A stretch of DNA of 51,238 nucleotides, from contig QBXD01000006.1 in NCBI GenBank assembly GCA_003283875.1, forward strand, positions 1-51,238. The letters run 5' to 3'. The notes beneath the pieces were generated by a model. That model ran no database searches. It was not told where the DNA came from and saw only the letters and a program-made list of their open reading frames with translations. Made by a program: the position numbers and the translations under genes. This DNA comes from SAR116 cluster bacterium AG-321-A13. GTDB lineage: Bacteria > Pseudomonadota > Alphaproteobacteria > Puniceispirillales > Marisalimonadaceae. This document shows positions 42,129-50,831 of this stretch, piece by piece (position 1 is the stretch's first letter; each line of letters begins with the position of its first letter).

Positions 42129-43472
42129 ATGAATAAAATTTTTAATTTTACAATTTTTAATGTACTTTTTTTATTATTTTCAAATGTAGCTTTAGCTGAA
42201 AACATAAAATTTTGGACTACTGAAGAGCAACCAGCGCGTCTTGCAAAACAAAACGCAATGGCTGCAGATTTTTGGAAAGAGACTGGACATGAAGTAGAAG
42301 TTATACCCGTTTCTGAAAAAGATCTTGGTAAGAGGGCAACTGCCGCTTTTGCAGCTGGAGACTTACCTGATGTAATTTATCATACATTACAATATGTATT
42401 ACCATGGTCCGAAGCTGGTATTTTAGACGTAGAGACTAATGATGATATCGTAAATTCTTTGCAAAAGAGCACTTTTGCTCCAGGTGCAATTAAAATGGCA
42501 CAATTTGATGGGAAAACTGCTGCAGTTCCAGTTGATGGGTGGACACAGATGGTAGTCTATAGAAAAGATATTTTTGACGCTGCTGGACTAGCTCCACCAA
42601 ATAGTTTTGCAAATATTGAGAAAGCAATAGATAAATTACATAATCCACCAAACATGTATGGTTTTGTAGCTGCAACTAAGGTTGACGAAAACTTCATGAG
42701 TCAAGTGTTGGAACATGTATTCTTAGCCAACGGTGTATCTCCAGTAAATAAGAATGGTTTCAGTCCATTAGATGAAAAATCTACGTCAGAGGTTTTAGAA
42801 TTCTATAAAAAAATTGCAAAGGCTTCACCAGCTGGTGAACTTTATTGGAAACAATCTCGGGCAATATACTTTGCCGGTAAAGCTGCTATGATTATATGGT
42901 CACCTTTTATTCTTGATGAATTGGCCGGATTAAGAAATTCAGCGCCACCAACAATAAATGATGATCCAACTTCTAAGGCTTTGGCACAAAAAACTGGTAT
43001 TGTAACAACTTTTGGAGGACCTTCTAATCCCGCAGGTGCTGCTTGGGCTGATATTAGGTATTTTGGAGTGACTACAGATGCAAATACTGACGTTGCTACT
43101 GAATTTGTCAAATATTCTATGAAAGATGGATACACTGCAACTCTTTCAATAGCACCCGAAGGGAAATTTCCAGTTCGCAGAGGAGAACCTGCCAATACCG
43201 CAAAATATGTAAACGCTTGGTCCAAATTACCTGTTGGAGTTGATAGAAAAGCTCCATTATCTGAATTATATTCGGATGTGACAATAAAAAAGATCGTGTC
43301 TGGACTAGAAACAGCAGATCGATGGGGTGTCAAAGAAGGTCAACTATCCCTAGCATCGAAGATTATTAATTCTCAAATTATCAATCGTATAGTAAGAGAA
43401 TATATTGATGATCAAATAGATGTAAAAAAAGCAGTTACAAAACTAAATAAAGAACTTTCTACAATTAACTAA
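42129..43472 (+). CDS. Carbohydrate ABC transporter, periplasmic binding protein
   Basis: The 447-aa protein has a signal peptide ending near VALAE, followed by the extracellular solute-binding family 1 pattern (IKFWTTEEQPARL, AAFAAGDLPDVIYH, GIVTTFGGPSNPAGAAW). The likely ligand is a sugar or glycoside, which cannot be specified. A strong ATAGGAGG ribosome site supports the ATG start. It is the first gene of a binding protein-permease-permease-ATPase operon. Confidence 0.92.
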   Translation: MNKIFNFTIFNVLFLLFSNVALAENIKFWTTEEQPARLAKQNAMAADFWKETGHEVEVIPVSEKDLGKRATAAFAAGDLPDVIYHTLQYVLPWSEAGILDVETNDDIVNSLQKSTFAPGAIKMAQFDGKTAAVPVDGWTQMVVYRKDIFDAAGLAPPNSFANIEKAIDKLHNPPNMYGFVAATKVDENFMSQVLEHVFLANGVSPVNKNGFSPLDEKSTSEVLEFYKKIAKASPAGELYWKQSRAIYFAGKAAMIIWSPFILDELAGLRNSAPPTINDDPTSKALAQKTGIVTTFGGPSNPAGAAWADIRYFGVTTDANTDVATEFVKYSMKDGYTATLSIAPEGKFPVRRGEPANTAKYVNAWSKLPVGVDRKAPLSELYSDVTIKKIVSGLETADRWGVKEGQLSLASKIINSQIINRIVREYIDDQIDVKKAVTKLNKELSTIN

Positions 43473-43481
43473 AATTATATA

Positions 43482-43508
43482 TTAGGCGACCATTTGTTGG
43501 TCGTCTAA
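43482..43508 (+). other. Hairpin between the binding-protein and permease genes
   Basis: TTAGGCGACCA-TTTGT-TGGTCGTCTAA forms an 11-bp stem with one G-U pair and no T-tract behind it. Such intergenic hairpins in ABC operons stabilise the upstream mRNA, so that more binding protein than permease is made. Confidence 0.75.
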
Positions 43509-43541
43509 TCTGCATTTATATATTTTTTGTAGAGTTTCAAT

Positions 43542-44825
43542 ATGTTTAACAAATTTAAAAAAAATGAAAGTAAGTTGCATCAAAAGGAGCGAAAACTTGC
43601 TTTTTTTCTCTTATTTCCGACCATATTTATAGTTCTATCAATTGTGATATTTCCACTTTTAGCTAATTTTTGGATTTCTTTTAAACCAATATCCCTTGGT
43701 GATTTGAGACCGCCCAAACTTATAATAAAAGAGAATCTTAGGGATAAGTTAATTAATAAAGATAAAACAGCTGAAATTCACTATAGATACAGAAATTCAT
43801 CTGCTAAATATGATCTTAATAACGTAATCTTCAATGATACAATACCAAAAGGTTTTACTATCAAAAAAATAGAACCCAATGACACATGTGTTATAAAAGA
43901 TAAAAACTTAACTTGTAATTTAGAAAAAGTTCCCGCTAAATCCTCAGGAAAAATCATTTTGACAATCACTACAAATGATTATTCGAAAAAGAATAAGGAT
44001 AATCCAAAAAATACCAGGCCAACAACTTCATATCAAAGTAAAAATATCCTTACGTCATTTGAGTTTACTTTTGACAATTTTAAAAAAGTATTTTCTGCTA
44101 CTGAATTTATACAAGTTTTAAAAGTTTCTATCTACTATACTATTTTTGGTACTGCTGGAGCATTATTGGTAGGTCTGTTTGCAGCGCAGATTCTACAAAA
44201 ATCCTTTAAAGGTCGAACATTTGTTCGAGGTTTGCTTCTTTTCCCTTATATATCACCTGTTATAGCTGTTGCATTTTCATGGGTAATTTTGTTTGATCCA
44301 TTTTCAGGAGTTGTTAACTCAATGTTAATACAAATGAATGTAATAGATAAACCTATAAATTTTTTTGGCCAAAAATATACTGATATCAGTATTTTTGGAT
44401 ATATATTCAAATTTCCTTTAGCTTTATCAATGGTAATTGCTTTTGAGATTTGGCGATATTTTCCACTATCTTTTTTATTTATCTTAGCCCGCATGCAATC
44501 ATTGCCTGAAGATGTGTTTGACGCAGCTGAAATTGATGGTGCATCTCCTTTTCAACAATTTTATTATATTTCACTTCCTTTTTTAATTGGTATAATTAGC
44601 ATTTTATTTCTACTTCGGTTTATTTGGACATTTAATAAATTTGATGACATTTTTTTGCTCACTGGAGGAAATGCTGGCACAAGGACATTTACTGTAAATG
44701 TATATGAACAGGCTTTTGCTATTTCTAACCTTGGTGCTGGAGCAGCCGTCGCAGTCGTTATTTTTACTTTTTTACTAGTTTTTTCACTAGTTTTTATAAA
44801 ATATTCAAAAAAGGAAGCATTTTAG
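43542..44825 (+). CDS. Carbohydrate ABC permease with an inserted DUF11-like domain
   Basis: The 427-aa permease is about 130 residues longer than a usual MalF-type permease. After the first membrane helix (20-42), residues about 78-146 form a DUF11-like domain: YRNSSAKYDLNNVIFNDTIP, GFTIKKIEPNDTC, NLTCNLEKVPAKSSGKI, with Cys116 and Cys125 that may form a disulfide. The normal permease core follows from about residue 172, with the EAA-type loop AAEIDGASPFQQFYYISLPF. The inserted domain should face the periplasm, where the binding protein docks. Confidence 0.88.
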   Translation: MFNKFKKNESKLHQKERKLAFFLLFPTIFIVLSIVIFPLLANFWISFKPISLGDLRPPKLIIKENLRDKLINKDKTAEIHYRYRNSSAKYDLNNVIFNDTIPKGFTIKKIEPNDTCVIKDKNLTCNLEKVPAKSSGKIILTITTNDYSKKNKDNPKNTRPTTSYQSKNILTSFEFTFDNFKKVFSATEFIQVLKVSIYYTIFGTAGALLVGLFAAQILQKSFKGRTFVRGLLLFPYISPVIAVAFSWVILFDPFSGVVNSMLIQMNVIDKPINFFGQKYTDISIFGYIFKFPLALSMVIAFEIWRYFPLSFLFILARMQSLPEDVFDAAEIDGASPFQQFYYISLPFLIGIISILFLLRFIWTFNKFDDIFLLTGGNAGTRTFTVNVYEQAFAISNLGAGAAVAVVIFTFLLVFSLVFIKYSKKEAF

Positions 44826-44826
44826 A

Positions 44827-46053
44827 ATGTTTTGGAAATATGGTTTATTTTGTTCAATTTTTGCTGGATCCATATGGGGCACTTTCTGGCAAATAATTTT
44901 TACTATGATGGGAATATTAACTTTTGGAATTCCTCTAGAATTAGATGTAAAACAAATGCTAATCATTGGACTAGTATCAGGCATTTTTTATATTAATTTT
45001 CAAAAAACAATTTCAATGAAAATCCATTTAACTGCAATTTTTACAATGACTTTATTTGTATACATACTCAATTTTGGTAAACCCTATCAAATTAATGAAA
45101 GCCTAAATAATGTTAATATATTTATATTAATTTTATTAACTTCAGCTGTTACATGGATCAGTATTAATTTTTCCTTAAATAAAATATCCATTGGAAAACT
45201 TTCAAGATATGATCTTGAAAATTTTTATATAAAACTAATGTGGGGCCTGGGTTTAATAATCTTTATTTTAATTACGCTAGTCCCTTTCTATATAATGATA
45301 ATGACAAGTTTAAAAAATCAACAAAGCTTGATTTTAAACCCTTTAGATTTTTCTCTAAATATTAACTCGGATTTTAAAACTCTTTTTAATTCTTATATCG
45401 AATTATTTACAGATTTTAATTTTCATTTATTCTTAATAAATTCTTTTTTTGTCTCTTGTGTCACTGTGTTCATAACTTTATTTTTTTCTATTCCAGGAGC
45501 TTATGCACTTGCAAGATTAAGATTTCCTAGCAAAAAATTATTTTCAAGTTCAGTCATTCTAATTTACCTGATCCCTTCAATTGTATTAGTAATTCCTCTT
45601 TATGCGATTTTTTCTCAAATTGGATTAAGAAATTCTCTTCTTGCCCTAATAATTGTTTATCCAGCTACAACTATTCCTGTAGCACTTTATATGTTGAGGG
45701 GATATTTCAGTTCATTGTCTAGTGAAATTGACGATGCAGCTTTGATGGATGGTCTTTCTAGGGTGCAAATAATTTTTAAAATAGCTATCCCTTTATCAAA
45801 ACCAGCTATTGTAAGCGTAGGATTATATGTGTTTATGATTGCTTGGAATGAATTTTTAATAGCATTTATGTTCTTGGATGACCCAAGTATTTTTACTTTA
45901 TCTAGAGGAATTATGTCTTTGAACTCTTCAGAGGTTCCTCAACAACATCTTATGGCAGGTGCTGTAATAGCAACTATACCAGTAATGATAATTTTCCTTT
46001 ATTTAGAGAAATTTTTAATTTCTGGACTCTCAACGGGTGGGGTAAAAGAATAA
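44827..46053 (+). CDS. Carbohydrate ABC permease with an N-terminal membrane extension
   Basis: The 408-aa MalG-type permease carries about 130 extra N-terminal residues with four hydrophobic segments before the usual core. The core starts near residue 135 (WGLGLIIFILITLVPFYIM) and has the EAA loop DDAALMDGLSRVQIIFKIAI. The start is 1 nt after the previous stop codon. It forms the transmembrane heterodimer with the permease before it. Confidence 0.9.
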   Translation: MFWKYGLFCSIFAGSIWGTFWQIIFTMMGILTFGIPLELDVKQMLIIGLVSGIFYINFQKTISMKIHLTAIFTMTLFVYILNFGKPYQINESLNNVNIFILILLTSAVTWISINFSLNKISIGKLSRYDLENFYIKLMWGLGLIIFILITLVPFYIMIMTSLKNQQSLILNPLDFSLNINSDFKTLFNSYIELFTDFNFHLFLINSFFVSCVTVFITLFFSIPGAYALARLRFPSKKLFSSSVILIYLIPSIVLVIPLYAIFSQIGLRNSLLALIIVYPATTIPVALYMLRGYFSSLSSEIDDAALMDGLSRVQIIFKIAIPLSKPAIVSVGLYVFMIAWNEFLIAFMFLDDPSIFTLSRGIMSLNSSEVPQQHLMAGAVIATIPVMIIFLYLEKFLISGLSTGGVKE

Positions 46054-46055
46054 TA

Positions 46056-47117
46056 ATGGCCTCTATAACACTTAAAAATATTTCCAAATCTTTTGCTGAT
46101 AATCAAGTTATAAAGAATGTTGACTTAGAGATAAATGATGGAGAGTTTGTTGTTTTTGTAGGTCCTTCTGGATGTGGAAAGTCAACACTTTTAAGAATTA
46201 TTTCAGGACTTGAAGACTTAAATGAGGGTAACATTTTTATCGACAGTGATAATGTTACAGATAAAATTCCTTATGATCGCGCTCTTTCAATGGTATTTCA
46301 ATCCTATGCTTTATACCCTCATATGAATGTTTTTGAAAATATTGGATTTTCTTTAAAAACTTCTGGAATAAAAAAGGATATTTTGAGTAAAAAGGTTGTA
46401 GAAATAGCAAAAATCCTACGACTTGAAGATCTTTTAAATAGATTACCTAAACAATTATCTGGGGGACAAAAGCAAAGAGTGGCGATTGGAAGGGCAATTA
46501 TTAGAGAACCAAAAGCATTCTTGTTTGATGAACCTCTTTCTAATCTTGATGCAACTCTTAGAGTAGAAATGCGTTTAGAGATCTCTAGACTTCATAAAAA
46601 ACTTGGTATCACCTCAATTTATGTTACCCATGATCAAGTTGAAGCAATGACACTTGCAGATAAAATTGTTGTTCTAAATGAAGGTCAAATAATTCAAACT
46701 GGAACTCCATATGAACTTTATAATTATCCAAATAATCTATTTGTAGCTGGATTTATTGGCACACCAAAAATGAATATTTTAGATTGTTATCAAAGGGGTG
46801 GTTTCATCTATTTGGTAGGTAATAAAGATAAAAAGATTAATATAAAAACAAAATTAATGGATGTAAAAAAGATTGGTTTTAGGTCTGATAATGTTATTTT
46901 ATCTGATCCAAACAAAAATACTTTGCTGGGCGAAATTAAATTTTGTGAATACCTAGGATCAGAACAGTTTGTTTATGTAGATTGTGATATAAATGATAAA
47001 CTTATTGTAATAAAGATAAGCCCAAAAATAAAAGTTGTCCTTAATAAAAAAGTTGGGCTAAAATTTACTTCAGAAAATATATATTTCTTTTCTCAAAATG
47101 GTAATAGGATTAATTAA
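46056..47117 (+). CDS. Carbohydrate ABC transporter ATPase (MalK/UgpC-like)
   Basis: The 353-aa protein has Walker A GPSGCGKST (36-44), signature LSGGQ (134-138) and Walker B FLFDEPLSNLD (from 155). A C-terminal regulatory OB/TOBE domain follows (FIGTPKMNILDC, KIGFRSDNVILSD). It provides energy for the sugar importer. It starts 2 nt after the second permease stop and closes the operon. Confidence 0.95.
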   Translation: MASITLKNISKSFADNQVIKNVDLEINDGEFVVFVGPSGCGKSTLLRIISGLEDLNEGNIFIDSDNVTDKIPYDRALSMVFQSYALYPHMNVFENIGFSLKTSGIKKDILSKKVVEIAKILRLEDLLNRLPKQLSGGQKQRVAIGRAIIREPKAFLFDEPLSNLDATLRVEMRLEISRLHKKLGITSIYVTHDQVEAMTLADKIVVLNEGQIIQTGTPYELYNYPNNLFVAGFIGTPKMNILDCYQRGGFIYLVGNKDKKINIKTKLMDVKKIGFRSDNVILSDPNKNTLLGEIKFCEYLGSEQFVYVDCDINDKLIVIKISPKIKVVLNKKVGLKFTSENIYFFSQNGNRIN

Positions 47118-47159
47118 AATTTAAATTAGCACTAAGATTTTTAGGGATGTTTAAATATT

Positions 47160-48065
47160 TTATTCAGTATTTAAATTTTTAAAATAATCATTTAATCCTT
47201 TTTGAATATTAAATTTTGGCTCCCAGTTAATATCTTTTTTAATTTTAGTGGTACTAAAATTTTTTCTTTCACTTATTTTATTTTTTTTTGAAAAAGTTAC
47301 ATTTGATTTTGAGTATTCTGAACTAATTAAATTTAAGATTTGTTTATAAGATGGAAAATCAGGGCCACCGACATTGTAAGAGTATCTATGACTATTTTTA
47401 TAGAACAGGCATGAATAAATACTTGATACTACGTCGCTTACGTAAATGTAAGGCCATTGTAAATCAATTTTGAATGGAAGATCCAACTTTTTTTTCTCTG
47501 AACAAGACTTAATTATGTCATTAATAAAACAACTAGTTGTTCTTGCGTAACCATAAATTGTAGAAAAACGAAGTGAGATTATATCCAAATCATAATTCTT
47601 ATGATATATTTCTAACATTAAATCACACGAAGCTTTTGTAGAGCCGTATACATTAGTAGGAGAGAATTTTAAACTCTCATTTGTGTTAGAAACATTAATG
47701 TCTCCGTAAGCTGAAATTGATGAACAATATATTAATCTCTTAATTTTTTTGTATTGTCGTACTGCTTCAATTAAGTACATCGTTAAAAACACATTATTTT
47801 CTATAATTTTATGTGGCTCGTCATTATGAAGCATTGGACCAGAGACACCTCCAGCATGGACAATTCTTGAAACTTTATAAGTATTAAAAATCATTAAAAA
47901 ATCTGATACTTTTTTTATTTTTTTTCTTAAATGTATATATTTAGAGGAGTCGATGGTTTGTTTTCTTAAATCAAGACCAATAACTTGATAATCTGGTAAA
48001 AGTTTTTTAATTAGAGGATTTCCTACTAAACCTGAAGCTCCTGTTACTAGAATTACATCTTTCAT
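47160..48065 (-). CDS. NAD-dependent epimerase/dehydratase
   Basis: The 301-aa extended SDR has the NAD motif VTGASGLVGNPLIKKLL, the catalytic YGSTKASCDL (Tyr-x3-Lys) and the downstream ISLRFSTIYGYARTTSC segment. It probably modifies a nucleotide sugar or related substrate. It is convergent with the ABC ATPase gene. Its promoter lies in the AT-rich region after 48065. Confidence 0.9.
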   Translation of the reverse strand: MKDVILVTGASGLVGNPLIKKLLPDYQVIGLDLRKQTIDSSKYIHLRKKIKKVSDFLMIFNTYKVSRIVHAGGVSGPMLHNDEPHKIIENNVFLTMYLIEAVRQYKKIKRLIYCSSISAYGDINVSNTNESLKFSPTNVYGSTKASCDLMLEIYHKNYDLDIISLRFSTIYGYARTTSCFINDIIKSCSEKKKLDLPFKIDLQWPYIYVSDVVSSIYSCLFYKNSHRYSYNVGGPDFPSYKQILNLISSEYSKSNVTFSKKNKISERKNFSTTKIKKDINWEPKFNIQKGLNDYFKNLNTE

Positions 48066-48304
48066 ATTTGAAGATTACAAGACACTCAATCTTTGTCTAC
48101 AATTAATAAAACTCATTTATTTTAATTTATCAGTTAAGTTTAATTGTAAATGTTAAATTCCCTCCTTTTGAATTTATTTATGATTTTGAATAACATTAAA
48201 TACATTATTAATCACTCTGTAATCGTTATCAGGCTTAAAACACAAAATTCTAAAAAATTAAATTCTTTGGGGATAGTGTAAGCTATTGATTTTATTTAAT
48301 AAAT

Positions 48305-48349
48305 TAGTTGCAGGGGGTGAAACTATGACCTTCAGGTTATAAGCCTGAC
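48305..48349 (-). pseudogene. Degenerate 3' half of an initiator tRNA (tRNA-fMet-like)
   Basis: On the minus strand, the anticodon arm and variable region match tRNA-fMet almost exactly: GTCAGG, loop CTTATAA, CCTGAAGGTC, with a single change in the 23 nt. The anticodon reads TAT instead of CAT. The T-arm then lacks about 6 nt, but the 3' end reads CCCCTGCAACTA, similar to the usual CCCGCAACCA ending. No D-arm or 5' acceptor strand follows the pattern. It is a fragment, not a functional tRNA. The rest of 48066-48304 is AT-rich and shows nothing else. Confidence 0.7.
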
Positions 48350-48383
48350 AAATCATTGCTATGAAACTTTTTCTATATTTTTC

Positions 48384-48414
48384 TTTACCTTCCTCTAAGA
48401 GGAAGGTCTATTTA
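48384..48414 (+). promoter_or_regulatory. CueR-type copper-responsive promoter
   Basis: ACCTTCC-N7-GGAAGGT (48387-48407) is identical in its arms and its 7-bp centre to the CueR operator of E. coli copA. It is embedded between a -35 (TTTACC, 48384-48389) and a -10 (TATTTA, 48409-48414) with the unusual 19-bp spacer used by MerR-family activators. Transcription would start about 48421, so the DUF4396 message is almost leaderless. No CueR gene lies in the window. Confidence 0.82.
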
Positions 48415-48424
48415 TTTTATCCAA

Positions 48425-48868
48425 ATGATAATTTATAACATTATATATATAAACTGGTTCTGCCAACATACTTGGTTACAATCATCTAAAAATACTTTGT
48501 GGTGTTTACTTGGATGTTGTATCGGTGATTTTGGTACAATAGCGTATTTTCAATTTATGGAAATCGAGTGGCCCGTTATGTTAATAATGTCTGTAGCTAT
48601 TCTTAATGGAATATTAACATCTATTGCACTTGAAACTTTTATACTTTCCAAACAAATGTCTATGAAATTAGCTTTTAAAACGGCAATTGGAATGTCTTTA
48701 GTTTCTATGGTTTCTATGGAATTAGCTATGAATTTAACTGACGTTGCGCTTACTGGTGGTGCTATTTTAACTTGGTCGGTTGTTCCTTTTATGCTTATTG
48801 CAGGATTTATAACCCCGTTACCATATAATTATTGGCGATTAAAAGCATTAGGCAAATCATGTCATTAA
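48425..48868 (+). CDS. DUF4396 membrane protein, copper locus
   Basis: The 147-aa protein has four hydrophobic segments and a DUF4396 core (TLWCLLGCCIGDFG, ALETFILSKQMSMKLAF, AMNLTDVALTGGAILTW, PLPYNYWRLKALGKSC). Three cysteines near residues 27-32 and a terminal Cys-His could bind copper. It is the first gene after the CueR-type promoter, followed by cytochrome c and a multicopper oxidase. Its exact role is unknown; copper handling is inferred from context. No ribosome site is visible, consistent with a leaderless message. Confidence 0.82.
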   Translation: MIIYNIIYINWFCQHTWLQSSKNTLWCLLGCCIGDFGTIAYFQFMEIEWPVMLIMSVAILNGILTSIALETFILSKQMSMKLAFKTAIGMSLVSMVSMELAMNLTDVALTGGAILTWSVVPFMLIAGFITPLPYNYWRLKALGKSCH

Positions 48869-49359
48869 ATTTTAAAAGTTTTATTAGAATTAGGTTTTTA
48901 CATGCAATCTTTATTCTAACATTTTTTTTGTTTTGTGGAATAATTATGTACATGCCGAAAGATAAAAATGCTCAAGCTGCATACATTTTAAATCCTGATA
49001 ATAATGACATCGTTGAACTAGGAAAATCTGTATATATTCAAAATTGTGCATCATGTCATGGTGTAGAATTAGAAGGTCAAAAAGATTGGGTGTCAAGACT
49101 GCCAGATGGATTAATGCCAGCTCCTCCACATGACGAAACAGGTCACACTTGGCATCATAGTGATAAATATTTATTCATGATTACCAAGTATGGAATTGAA
49201 GATATTATTGGTCAAAAATATGCTAATAATATGCCCGCTTATAAAAACATTCTGTCAGATAAAGAAATTATTTCTGTATTATCTTACATTAAGAGTACTT
49301 GGCCAAACAAAGTTAAAAAAATCCACAATCAAATCAATGAGCGTGAGAAATCAATGTAA
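48859..49359 (+). CDS. Membrane-anchored cytochrome c
   Basis: I choose the ATG at 48859 (166 aa), which overlaps the DUF4396 stop by 10 bp. A TTG at 48832 deep in that gene is unlikely. A single N-terminal helix anchors the protein. The haem motif is CASCH in VYIQNCASCHGVELEG, and the axial Met is in NNMPAYKNI. The region PAPPHDETGHTWHHSDKYLF is typical of cytochromes encoded next to copper oxidases. It probably takes electrons to or from the multicopper oxidase. Confidence 0.92.
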   Translation: MSLNFKSFIRIRFLHAIFILTFFLFCGIIMYMPKDKNAQAAYILNPDNNDIVELGKSVYIQNCASCHGVELEGQKDWVSRLPDGLMPAPPHDETGHTWHHSDKYLFMITKYGIEDIIGQKYANNMPAYKNILSDKEIISVLSYIKSTWPNKVKKIHNQINEREKSM

Positions 49360-49382
49360 CATTTAAATTAATTGAATTATTA

Positions 49383-50777
49383 ATGAATATAAATATGCTA
49401 TCTCGACGTGAATTTTTAAATCTTTCAGCAGCAACAATTGCTTTAACATCTTTACCTAATCAAATTCAATCGAAGCAATTAATTCGTAATTATAAACTAA
49501 CAGCCGGTATTACCCCACATTTATTTGATAATAAAGGTGTCTTGGATAGCCTATGGTTATATAACAATCAAACACCTGGGCCAGTCATTGAGGCAAATGA
49601 AAATGATATCATAAGAGTTGAGTTTGTTAACAATTTAGATGAACCTAGTACAATCCATTGGCATGGTATAAAAAATATTAATAAGATGGATGGTGTTCCA
49701 TATTTAACCCAGGATCCAGTTCAACCTGGTGAAACTTATACATATGAATTTCCAGTTAAAAATGCAGGAACATTCTGGTACCATGCACATTTTCAAACTT
49801 GGAAGCAAATTTCAAAAGGTTTATATGGGCCACTGATTGTCAAAAATTATGTAGATGAACAATTTGATAATGATCTAATCATATTAGCTGATGATTGGAG
49901 ATTAAATAAAAATTATCAAATTGATAAAAAATCTTTTGAATCATTACATGATTGGTCGCATGCTGGAAGAATTGGTAATTGGCTTACTATCAATGGAAAA
50001 AAATTTCCTGAATATTCTATTAAAGATGGGTATACAAGATTAAGATTTATTAATGCATCTAATGCAAGGATACTTTCATTTGGATCAAGTTTAGAGGGTA
50101 TGAAGATCATATCAATAGATGGGATGTGGGTTGAACCATTTATACAAGATAAATTTAATTTAGGGCCAGGACAACGAGTTGATTTGTTAATAAAAACTGA
50201 TGATCTATCAACAATTGATTTCTTTGAAGTCAGTGGTAAAAAACCAGTAAGCGCTTTCAAGCTAAACATTAATCAAATTAGTAAAAAAAATATTCAAAAG
50301 AAAGATATAAATTTACAATCTTTAAAAACAATACCTCATTATAAAAACCCAAAAATATTAAAAATTCATATGCAGGGCGGTGCAATGGGAAATCTTGCAA
50401 AAGCTTATTTTGAGGGTGTTGAAAAAAATTTTCGCTCGCTAGCAATGGAAGATAAAAAATTCTGGGCATTAAATAAAGAAGTAGGTAAATATGAATACTC
50501 ACTAGCAAGTGTAAAAAAAGGCCAGATAATAATTTTAGAAGTTTGGAATGATTCAAGGTGGCCACATAGCATGCATCTGCATGGTAATCATTTCTATGTT
50601 CTATCTAAAGAGTTTTCAGATACTGATAAACTAGTGCTCAGAGATACATATCTAATGCAACCAGGTGAAAAATCAAAATTTACATATATAGCGGATAATC
50701 CTGGTAAGTGGCTTTTTCATTATCATATGTTAGAACATGCGGCTTCAGGTATGATCGGTTATATTGAGGTATTATGA
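49383..50777 (+). CDS. Multicopper oxidase family protein lacking the type-1 copper cysteine
   Basis: The 464-aa protein has a Tat-type leader (SRREFLNLSAATIAL) and three cupredoxin domains. Trinuclear-centre histidines are all present: HWHG (92-95), WYHAHF (His134, His136), HSMHLHGNH (His395, His398, His400) and the last motif H446-Y447-H448 ... H452 ... M457. The canonical motif is HCH...H....M, so Tyr447 (codon TAT at 50721-50723) replaces the type-1 copper Cys. Electron entry at T1 copper should be impaired. The gene follows the cytochrome c gene in the CueR-type copper operon. Confidence 0.92.
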   Translation: MNINMLSRREFLNLSAATIALTSLPNQIQSKQLIRNYKLTAGITPHLFDNKGVLDSLWLYNNQTPGPVIEANENDIIRVEFVNNLDEPSTIHWHGIKNINKMDGVPYLTQDPVQPGETYTYEFPVKNAGTFWYHAHFQTWKQISKGLYGPLIVKNYVDEQFDNDLIILADDWRLNKNYQIDKKSFESLHDWSHAGRIGNWLTINGKKFPEYSIKDGYTRLRFINASNARILSFGSSLEGMKIISIDGMWVEPFIQDKFNLGPGQRVDLLIKTDDLSTIDFFEVSGKKPVSAFKLNINQISKKNIQKKDINLQSLKTIPHYKNPKILKIHMQGGAMGNLAKAYFEGVEKNFRSLAMEDKKFWALNKEVGKYEYSLASVKKGQIIILEVWNDSRWPHSMHLHGNHFYVLSKEFSDTDKLVLRDTYLMQPGEKSKFTYIADNPGKWLFHYHMLEHAASGMIGYIEVL

Positions 50778-50831
50778 TTTAATTAAATTAATTAAACTTT
50801 TTGTTAACTAGTTAAAGTAGGAGAAGAAACA

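Noticed and set aside
42842-43333. 163-aa minus-strand frame inside the sugar-binding protein gene
   Set aside because: Antisense shadow of a well-supported gene, with no family resemblance.
48300-48380. A complete tRNA gene on the minus strand
   Set aside because: The 5' acceptor strand and D-arm are missing and the T-arm is shortened, so only a fragment is supported.
48387-48407. The ACCTTCC/GGAAGGT palindrome read as a terminator
   Set aside because: No T-run follows it, and its arms, 7-bp centre and 19-bp spacer match MerR-family promoters, so it is a CueR-type operator.
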